Source of the DNA: Dehalococcoidia bacterium
GTDB taxonomy: Bacteria; Chloroflexota; Dehalococcoidia; GIF9; AB-539-J10
Assembly (NCBI GenBank): GCA_030606165.1
Contig: JAUWGZ010000064.1
Location: 1-7,504, forward strand
Reading direction: 5' to 3'
Length of the DNA stretch: 7,504 nucleotides
In this document: positions 1-4,214 of the stretch, piece after piece
Layout of the letters: each line of letters starts with the position of its first letter
How positions within the stretch are numbered: the stretch's first letter is position 1
Notes under the pieces: generated by a model
What the model saw: only the letters and a program-made list of their open reading frames with translations
Database searches by the model: none
Told to the model about the DNA's origin: nothing
Program-made: the position numbers and the translations under genes

Positions 1-458
1 TCACCACCACGGGCGACATGAACGTCATTGATAAGATACACATTTTAGAGATGAAAGACGGAGCTATTCTGGCTAATAGCGGCCACTTCAATGTAGAAAT
101 AAACATCCCGACTTTGGAAAGCCTGGCCAAATCTAAGAAACGAATACGTTCCTCCGTTGAGGAATACACTTTAGGCGATGGACGGCGTATCTATCTATTA
201 GGCGAGGGCAGGCTAATCAATCTAGCTGCCGCCGAGGGACACCCGGCCAGCGTTATGGACATGAGCTTTGCCAACCAGGCTCTATGTCTGGAGTATCTTA
301 CCAAGATGAAAGGAAAGCTTGAGCCCGCGGTCTATCCTGTGCCTGAGGAAATTGACCAGGAGGTAGGTAAACTAAAGCTCGCCGCCATGAATATCACCAT
401 TGATTCCTTAACCGAGGAGCAGAAAAAATACCTCGAAAGCTGGGAATTGGGAACATAA
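1..458 (+). CDS. ahcY: S-adenosylhomocysteinase, C-terminal part (5' end outside window)
   Basis: This is the 3' end of the gene for S-adenosyl-L-homocysteine hydrolase, the cytosolic NAD-dependent enzyme that reversibly splits S-adenosylhomocysteine into adenosine and homocysteine. The frame is already open at position 3, reading TTTGDMNVI, the conserved T-x-T-G turn of the NAD-binding domain. The ATG at 18 is therefore internal and not a start. Next come MKDGAILANSGHFNVEI, a family signature near the NAD site, and the C-terminal segment GEGRLINLAAAEGHPASVMDMSF, which belongs to the NAD/subunit-interface region. The protein ends KKYLESWELGT, an ending typical of the shorter bacterial form. 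The stop is TAA at 456-458. metK starts 12 bp downstream, so the two are very probably co-transcribed: AhcY removes the product of SAM-dependent methylation and MetK resupplies SAM. Identity is near certain; only the missing N-terminus limits the entry. Confidence 0.95.
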   Translation, partial: TTTGDMNVIDKIHILEMKDGAILANSGHFNVEINIPTLESLAKSKKRIRSSVEEYTLGDGRRIYLLGEGRLINLAAAEGHPASVMDMSFANQALCLEYLTKMKGKLEPAVYPVPEEIDQEVGKLKLAAMNITIDSLTEEQKKYLESWELGT

Positions 459-470
459 AGAGGAGTAAAA
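459..470 (+). promoter_or_regulatory. Ribosome binding site of metK
   Basis: AGGAG at 461-465 lies 5 nt before the metK ATG and begins 3 nt after the ahcY stop codon. This fixes the start at 471 and suggests translational coupling within an ahcY-metK operon. Confidence 0.7.
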
Positions 471-1682
471 ATGCCGAATAGCTTTAATCAGTCGGATTCC
501 TATTTAGCCACTGCGGAGTGCGTCACCGAGGGGCATCCTGATAAGCTATGTGACCAGATTTCAGACGCTATCCTCGATGCCATGCTGGCAAAGGACCCTT
601 TCGCTCGTGTGGCCTGCGAAGTGTCAGTGGCCATGGGTATGGTGATGGTTCTCGGTGAGATTACCTGCAAGGGTTACGTGGAAATTCCTGACATTGTGCG
701 CCGGGTAATCAAAGAGGCAGGCTATACCAAACCCGAATATGGCTTTGATTATCGGACCTGCGGAGTCATGGTCTCCCTTAAGGAACAGTCAAGCGACATT
801 GCTGCCGGGGTTGGTCAATCTTTAGAAACAAGAACAGGAGAGGAAACTGACAAGGTTTTAGACAAAACTGGTGCTGGTGACCAGGGAATGATGGTTGGCT
901 TTGCCTGTAGAGAGACTCCTGAGCTTATGCCTTTGCCTGTTGCACTGGCGCACAAGCTGTGCTGGAGCTTGGCTCAGGCAAGAAAAGAGGGGGTTGTGCC
1001 TTACCTCAGACCCGATGGTAAATCTCAGGTAACGATAGAGTATAGTCATGGCATACCCAGGAGGGTGGTTTGTGTTACCCTGGCTGCTCATCACGACCCA
1101 GGGGTGGAACGTAAAATCATCGAGCAAGACCTTATAGAGCAGGTGATTAAGAAGGTTATTCCCGCCAACTTGCTGGATAACGAGACTGAATACTACATTA
1201 ACAGCGCCGGTCAGTTTGTCATCGGTGGGCCGGTGAGCGACACCGGTTTTACCGGGCGCAAAATCATTGCTGATACTTACGGCAGTGCCTGTGGACATGG
1301 TGGGGGCTCTTTTTCAGGCAAAGACCCTACTAAAGTAGACCGCTCCGCTGCTTACATGGCCAGATATGTCGCCAAAAATATAGTAGCTGCCGGACTTGCC
1401 GATTACCTTGAGCTCCAGGTTGCCTATACTATCGGGAAAGCTCACCCCCTGTCATTATCCATCGAGACATTCAGCACGGGAAAAGTCCCTGATGAAATCA
1501 TATCAAATCTCGTCAACAAGCATTTCGACTTCCGCCCCGAGGCTATCATAAAGACTTTGGACCTGCGCCGCCCCATTTACCGCCAAACTGCTACTTACGG
1601 GCATTTCGGCAGGGAAGACCTCGACCTTCCCTGGGAGAGAACGGATAAGGCCGAAATTCTAAAAAAAGAAGCGGACTTGTAA
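471..1682 (+). CDS. metK: S-adenosylmethionine synthetase (methionine adenosyltransferase)
   Basis: MetK makes S-adenosylmethionine from ATP and L-methionine, releasing phosphate and diphosphate; it is a cytosolic tetramer needing Mg2+ and K+. The 403-aa product is complete and close to the usual 380-400 aa. Visible signatures are GHPDKLCDQISDA at residues 21-33 (ATP/methionine site with the His-Pro-Asp-Lys core), GAGDQG at 134-139, and the glycine-rich phosphate-binding loop GGGSFSGKDPTKVDRSAAY at 277-295. SAGQFVIGGP at 245-254 and GREDLDLPWE near the C-terminus also fit the family. Translation starts at the ATG preceded by AGGAG. No gene overlaps it on the plus strand, and the minus-strand open frame inside it (858-1298) is a shadow. 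No terminator-like hairpin with a T-run was found directly after the TAA. Identification is secure. Confidence 0.98.
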   Translation: MPNSFNQSDSYLATAECVTEGHPDKLCDQISDAILDAMLAKDPFARVACEVSVAMGMVMVLGEITCKGYVEIPDIVRRVIKEAGYTKPEYGFDYRTCGVMVSLKEQSSDIAAGVGQSLETRTGEETDKVLDKTGAGDQGMMVGFACRETPELMPLPVALAHKLCWSLAQARKEGVVPYLRPDGKSQVTIEYSHGIPRRVVCVTLAAHHDPGVERKIIEQDLIEQVIKKVIPANLLDNETEYYINSAGQFVIGGPVSDTGFTGRKIIADTYGSACGHGGGSFSGKDPTKVDRSAAYMARYVAKNIVAAGLADYLELQVAYTIGKAHPLSLSIETFSTGKVPDEIISNLVNKHFDFRPEAIIKTLDLRRPIYRQTATYGHFGREDLDLPWERTDKAEILKKEADL

Positions 1683-1821
1683 AAGTGCAAAACCCAAAAC
1701 CAAGTCAAGAGTCCTTTTAGCACCATGTCCCGGCTTAACACTTCGTCATTTGGTTACTATGAGGGGAGAGAGTATCACACTATAAAAGGCAACCTGGCAT
1801 ACAGGAGGGTCTGCACTCATT

Positions 1822-1850
1822 TTGCAAAGAAGTTCTCCTTAGTGTATAAT
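1822..1850 (+). promoter_or_regulatory. Sigma-70-type promoter for the zinc-ribbon/RRM/helicase unit
   Basis: TTGCAA at 1822-1827 (-35, 4 of 6 to TTGACA) is followed after exactly 17 bp by TATAAT at 1845-1850, a perfect -10. Transcription would begin near 1857, leaving a leader of about 100 nt before the zinc-ribbon ATG at 1961. This is the best promoter match in the window, and it lies inside the weak open frame 1725-1931, which argues against that frame being a gene. It is predicted from sequence only. Confidence 0.65.
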
Positions 1851-1947
1851 ATCCGTAGTTCAGTTCAGGTTATTACAAGCTTCTTAGAATCTCAGCAGAT
1901 TTATCTTAAGTATTGGGTAGCCGGACTCTAACTAAAATTTAAAAGAG

Positions 1948-1953
1948 AGGAGG
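1948..1953 (+). promoter_or_regulatory. Strong Shine-Dalgarno of the zinc-ribbon gene
   Basis: AGGAGG at 1948-1953 is spaced 7 nt from the ATG at 1961. It is preceded by AATTTAAAA (1936-1944), the same nine bases that precede the Shine-Dalgarno of the RRM gene at 2391-2399. Confidence 0.7.
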
Positions 1954-1960
1954 TTATCCA

Positions 1961-2149
1961 ATGAGTTTTCAAGATAAGTCACTTCAATGCTCCGATTGTG
2001 GGCAAGAGTTCATCTTCACGGCTGGAGAACAAGAGTTCTATTCGTCTCGCGGCCTGCAGAATGAACCTAAGCGTTGTCCCCAATGCCGCCGAGCAAGAAA
2101 AGCACAGCGTAGTGGAAGCGGTGGCGACAACTATACATCACGCTATTAA
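1961..2149 (+). CDS. Small zinc-ribbon protein (probable zf-trcl-type domain)
   Basis: A 62-aa protein with two CxxC knuckles, C10-S-D-C13 and C39-P-Q-C42, separated by 25 residues. This is the pattern of a single zinc ribbon. Between them lie QEFIFTAGEQEFY and GLQNEPKRCPQCR, matching the short bacterial proteins usually described as a probable zinc-ribbon domain protein (zf-trcl type; recalled, not searched). The C-terminal third is basic (RRARKAQR) and ends in a Gly/Ser-rich, low-complexity stretch, which would suit nucleic-acid binding. It is predicted cytosolic, with no signal peptide or membrane segment. The start is fixed by AGGAGG 7 nt upstream, and a good promoter lies about 110 bp upstream. 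The precise function of this family is unknown. Its position before an RRM protein and a DEAD-box helicase suggests an RNA- or ribosome-related role, which is inference. Confidence 0.85.
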   Translation: MSFQDKSLQCSDCGQEFIFTAGEQEFYSSRGLQNEPKRCPQCRRARKAQRSGSGGDNYTSRY

Positions 2150-2159
2150 ACCTTCCGGA

Positions 2160-2293
2160 TATGTATGCTAAGTGTAGCATGCAAGACGAAGTCTCCTTCA
2201 AGTTTGACGAAAGGAGATTGGTGTATTGTAGCGATCGCTACAATAAGGTCGGACTGAGCAGATAACGCTAGCCTAGCTTCAATAGCATACATA
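2160..2293 (+). other. Structured intercistronic element closed by an 11-bp inverted repeat
   Basis: Positions 2160-2170 (TATGTATGCTA) and 2283-2293 (TAGCATACATA) are perfect reverse complements over 11 nt and enclose several further stems. These are 2163-2170 with 2175-2182 (one G-U pair, 4-nt loop), 2191-2198 with 2211-2218, the palindrome 2224-2245 (9-bp stem, GATC loop), and 2267-2270 with 2274-2277. The first internal stem reuses the left closing arm, so the two folds exclude each other. It follows the zinc-ribbon stop by 10 nt and ends about 120 nt before the RRM start. It could be a structured RNA leader controlling the RRM gene, a free-standing small RNA, or a MITE-like insertion with TA at both ends. 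The pairings are visible in the sequence; the function is inference. Confidence 0.45.
2224..2245. repeat. 22-bp perfect palindrome
   Basis: The half-site TATTGTAGCGA is followed directly by its exact reverse complement, centred between 2234 and 2235 with GCGATCGC in the middle. As DNA it could be a site for a dimeric regulator; as RNA it gives a 9-bp stem with a GATC tetraloop. No T-run follows, so it is not by itself an intrinsic terminator. Confidence 0.7.
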
Positions 2294-2324
2294 GTCCAGG
2301 GATACCCAGGTTATGCATGTTTTT
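2281..2324 (+). terminator. Candidate intrinsic terminator/attenuator before the RRM gene
   Basis: The lower stem pairs 2284-2293 with 2312-2321 (nine of ten positions, including one G-U; the A2289/C2316 mismatch interrupts). Above it are CC/GG (2296-2297 with 2309-2310) and GGG/CCC (2299-2301 with 2305-2307), flanking an A-A mismatch, with an ATA loop. TTTTT occupies 2320-2324, partly inside the stem foot. It would end zinc-ribbon transcripts or attenuate read-through into the RRM and helicase genes. The 5' arm is the same segment that pairs with 2160-2170. Confidence 0.45.
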
Positions 2325-2401
2325 AGAATGTGTTGGTGTGATATGTCATTGCAAGTCGTGATGCAACAAACAGGCAATTAAGATTTAAGTAATTTAAAAA
2401 G

Positions 2402-2406
2402 GAGGG
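2402..2406 (+). promoter_or_regulatory. Shine-Dalgarno of the RRM gene
   Basis: GGAGG, in AAAAAGGAGGG, sits about 7 nt before the ATG at 2414 and sets the start. The preceding AATTTAAAA (2391-2399) repeats the leader of the zinc-ribbon gene. No convincing promoter was found between 2294 and 2400; TTGCAA at 2349-2354 lacks a -10 at the right spacing. The gene probably depends on read-through from the 1822-1850 promoter. Confidence 0.65.
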
Positions 2407-2413
2407 TTCTAAT

Positions 2414-2767
2414 ATGAGAATCTATGTAGGTAATTTATCCTATGATGTGACCGAAGAGGAATTACAGAAGGAATTCTTGGCTTACGGAGAAGTGATATCT
2501 GCAAGCATCCTGAACGATAAGTTCAGCGGGCAACCCAAGGGATTTGGCTTTGTTGAAATGGCCTCAAAGTCTAAGGCTGAAGCTGCAATCACAGGCCTTA
2601 ACGGGAAAGTGCTAAGAGAGCGAACTATTGTGGTTAATGAGGCACGTCCTCGTTCTGACAACAGAGGCGGTGGGTCCTATGATGATAGGAGGGGTGGTGG
2701 CTACGGTGGTGGTTACGGTAGTGACAGAGGCGGTAGACCCAGGGGCGGAAGGCAGAAAAGGTATTAG
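2414..2767 (+). CDS. RRM-type RNA-binding protein with Gly/Arg-rich tail
   Basis: A 117-aa protein with one RNA recognition motif over residues 1-78. RNP2 is IYVGNL (3-8) and RNP1 is KGFGFVEM (42-49), with the aromatic residues that stack on RNA bases (Y4, F44, F46) present. The spacing between RNP2 and RNP1 is normal for the beta-alpha-beta-beta-alpha-beta fold. Residues 80-117 are a low-complexity tail rich in Gly, Arg, Tyr and Asp, with GGGYGGGYG and RGG-like repeats. It resembles the cyanobacterial Rbp proteins and eukaryotic glycine-rich RNA-binding proteins, many of which are cold-induced; that link is family knowledge. Expected to be cytosolic and to bind single-stranded RNA. The DEAD-box helicase gene starts 23 bp after its TAG stop, implying co-transcription, and the structured region 2160-2324 upstream is a candidate control element. 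Confidence 0.93.
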   Translation: MRIYVGNLSYDVTEEELQKEFLAYGEVISASILNDKFSGQPKGFGFVEMASKSKAEAAITGLNGKVLRERTIVVNEARPRSDNRGGGSYDDRRGGGYGGGYGSDRGGRPRGGRQKRY

Positions 2768-2790
2768 CCTACCCGACATAAGGGGACATA

Positions 2791-3312
2791 ATGAACTTCG
2801 AAACCTTTAATTTTCATCCGAGGGTCATGGCTGGTGTACAGGCACTCGGTTACATTACACCGACACCAATCCAAGCTAAATCCATCCCACCAATTATGCA
2901 GGGCCGCGATCTCATTGGTCTGGCCCAGACCGGAACCGGCAAGACTGCAGCTTTTGTACTGCCAATTCTGCAGCGTCTGTTGCAAAGCCCAAGAGGTCGT
3001 GTGGGTGCTCTCATAATCTCGCCCACACGCGAGCTGGCTGAGCAAACATATGAAACTATAGATGAATTGGGGAAACAAACCGGGTTGCGGAGTATTGCCA
3101 TTTACGGTGGTGTGAGTATGGAACAGCAAACCTGGAGACTGCGTAATGGAATCGAAATCATCGTAGCCTGCCCTGGGCGATTGCTCGACCATCTTTGGAA
3201 AGGTACGATCGATTTATCACAGCTGGAAGTCCTTGTAATCGACGAGGCGGACCGTATGTTTGATATGGGTTTTCTGCCCGACATCCGGAATATTTTGAGA
3301 TGTCTGCTATAG
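2791..3312 (+). CDS. DEAD-box helicase, N-terminal RecA lobe (ends at amber codon)
   Basis: A 173-aa product holding the first RecA-like lobe. It contains the upstream Phe and Q motif (F7 and GYITPTPIQ, 20-28), motif I AQTGTGKT (45-52) for ATP binding, motif Ia PTRELA (78-83), GG (106-107), motif Ib as CPGR (127-130) in place of the common TPGR, and motif II DEAD (151-154) followed by RMFDMGF. It stops at TAG 3310-3312, ten codons before the end of the motif III segment. It could bind ATP weakly but cannot form the inter-lobe catalytic site by itself. It most likely belongs with the following segment as one interrupted gene. Confidence 0.7.
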   Translation: MNFETFNFHPRVMAGVQALGYITPTPIQAKSIPPIMQGRDLIGLAQTGTGKTAAFVLPILQRLLQSPRGRVGALIISPTRELAEQTYETIDELGKQTGLRSIAIYGGVSMEQQTWRLRNGIEIIVACPGRLLDHLWKGTIDLSQLEVLVIDEADRMFDMGFLPDIRNILRCLL

Positions 3313-3342
3313 CCGCGGCAGACACTCCTTTTCTCAGCCACC

Positions 3343-3960
3343 ATGCCTGATGATATCCGGCGTCTGGTACAAGAAATCCTGCATGACCCGGTCACGGTAC
3401 AAATTGGTCACATATCACCGGCAACCACGGTGTCTCACACACTGTATCCGGTTAAGCAACATCGCAAAACTGCGCTGCTGATAGAACTCTTACGCCATAC
3501 TGAAACGGAGTCAGTACTTGTCTTTACCCGCACCAAATACCGTGCCGGGCGTGTTGCGCAGCAACTGGCGAAAGCGGGCTATCGGGCGACCTCATTGCAA
3601 GGTAACATGTCTCAGTGCCAGCGTCAAACCGCACTTGATGGCTTCCGTGCTGGCTCATTTAAGGTTCTGGTGGCGACTGACATTGCCGCCCGCGGCATCG
3701 ATGTTCTGGATATTTCGCACGTTGTTAACTACGACATGCCTGACAGTACGGACGCCTACATTAATCGTATCGGCCGCACTGGACGAATTGGCAAAACAGG
3801 CACCGCATTTACATTCGTGACAAGTGAAGATACGCCCATGGTGCGCGCTCTTGAGCACCTTCTCAACACGCCACTGGAGCACCGGAGGCTGCAAAACTTT
3901 GATTACGCAATGCCTGTACCAGCTAATAGATACATTCGCTCTTCACAGCAATTACGATAG
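3343..3960 (+). CDS. DEAD-box helicase, C-terminal RecA lobe (downstream of amber codon)
   Basis: This open stretch, in the same frame as 2791-3312, encodes the second RecA-like lobe. It has motif IV VFTRTK (60-65), motif V ATDIAARGID (111-120) and motif VI as NRIGRTGR (141-148). The canonical first residue of motif VI is His; Asn here is a departure, while both arginine-finger positions remain. The C-terminus is short (about 45 residues after motif VI), without the long basic tail of E. coli RhlE. The ATG at 3343 is the Met that normally follows SAT in motif III and has no Shine-Dalgarno, so separate translation is doubtful; it is best taken as the rest of the upstream gene. Confidence 0.6.
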   Translation: MPDDIRRLVQEILHDPVTVQIGHISPATTVSHTLYPVKQHRKTALLIELLRHTETESVLVFTRTKYRAGRVAQQLAKAGYRATSLQGNMSQCQRQTALDGFRAGSFKVLVATDIAARGIDVLDISHVVNYDMPDSTDAYINRIGRTGRIGKTGTAFTFVTSEDTPMVRALEHLLNTPLEHRRLQNFDYAMPVPANRYIRSSQQLR

Positions 3961-3984
3961 CGTGCAATACGGAATGAGCGGGGT

Positions 3985-4009
3985 GGTAACAAAAAGGTAA
4001 CTGTTACCT
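3985..4009. repeat. GGTAAC direct and inverted repeat cluster
   Basis: GGTAAC occurs at 3985-3990 and 3996-4001, 11 bp apart or about one helical turn. The second copy is mirrored at once by GTTACC (4003-4008); AGGTAAC-T-GTTACCT at 3995-4009 is an odd-length perfect inverted repeat. It starts 25 bp after the helicase stop. It could be a regulator site or a small hairpin, but it lacks a T-run and so is a poor intrinsic terminator. Confidence 0.45.
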
Positions 4010-4039
4010 AAACGAGGCGAAACGCTGTCTTGCTTGATG

Positions 4040-4064
4040 GAGACTAGGAGCAATAAAGTCTCAT
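4040..4064 (+). terminator. Weak terminator-like hairpin after the helicase gene
   Basis: GAGACT (4040-4045) pairs with AGTCTC (4057-4062) around an 11-nt loop and is followed by ATTTGG. The stem is short and the T-run is only three, so this is a weak candidate for ending the helicase transcript. No better one was found between 3961 and 4140. Confidence 0.25.
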
Positions 4065-4138
4065 TTGGCACATTGCCATAGCTATCAACATCGAAGTAAG
4101 ATATGTCACTTAAACATACCTTCCTCGTGAAGAGTATG

Positions 4139-4180
4139 AATTGGCATTTGAACTTCCTGGACATCATAATAATGCCAATT
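4139..4180 (+). promoter_or_regulatory. Probable typA promoter inside a 10-bp inverted repeat
   Basis: TTGGCA (4141-4146, 5 of 6 to the -35 consensus) and CATAAT (4165-4170, 5 of 6 to the -10) are 18 bp apart, giving a start near 4177 and a leader of about 38 nt. AATTGGCATT (4139-4148) and AATGCCAATT (4171-4180) are perfect inverted copies. One covers the -35 and the other begins at the end of the -10 and covers the start site. A protein bound to both arms would block the promoter; alternatively the repeat is incidental. This is a sequence-based prediction. Confidence 0.5.
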
Positions 4181-4214
4181 GTAGTAATTAAGGTGTAGGA
4201 TTTCGCGAACATAT

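Larger units (their letters stand above)
2791..3960 (+). pseudogene. DEAD-box RNA helicase (RhlE-like) interrupted by one in-frame TAG
   Basis: Read through a single TAG at 3310-3312, this frame encodes a 389-codon DEAD-box RNA helicase core with every expected motif in order, so it is one gene and not two. Codons after the TAG continue PRQTLLFSATMPDD, which is motif III in its usual context, proving there is no frameshift. The TAG is one base from CAG, AAG or GAG, residues that would fit here. There is no other stop or indel up to the terminal TAG at 3958-3960, so the lesion is either very recent, read through, suppressed, or an assembly error. The RRM gene just upstream and this gene both end with TAG, which argues against general TAG reassignment. 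The start ATG at 2791 has AAGGGG 5 nt upstream and follows the RRM gene by 23 bp. If only the first part is made, the product lacks the second RecA lobe and should not be an active helicase. Confidence 0.75.

Noticed and set aside
858..1298. 146-codon open frame on the minus strand inside metK
   Set aside because: It lies wholly opposite a conserved essential gene, has no recognised domain, and is a shadow of the metK codons.
1725..1931. 68-aa open frame on the plus strand between metK and the zinc-ribbon gene
   Set aside because: It has no Shine-Dalgarno, no recognisable motif, and contains the best promoter of the window (1822-1850). It is more likely non-coding upstream DNA.
3310..3312. 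Pyrrolysine insertion at the helicase TAG
   Set aside because: Position 174 is a surface loop between motifs II and III, and pyrrolysine is known mainly from methylamine methyltransferases. TAG ends neighbouring genes, and no pyl genes or PYLIS-like context can be seen here. Retained only as a test to run.
3343..3960. Independent gene starting at ATG 3343
   Set aside because: The ATG is the conserved Met after SAT of motif III, lacks a Shine-Dalgarno, and is in the same frame as the upstream half; a single interrupted gene is simpler.
4200..4202. ATT start codon for typA, close behind AAGGTG
   Set aside because: It would improve ribosome-site spacing but adds six non-conserved residues and uses a very rare start; the ATG at 4215 matches the family N-terminus.
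3952..4212. 86-codon minus-strand open frame between the helicase and typA
   Set aside because: No domain or convincing ribosome site is visible; it overlaps the probable typA promoter and repeats, and is best explained as intergenic DNA.
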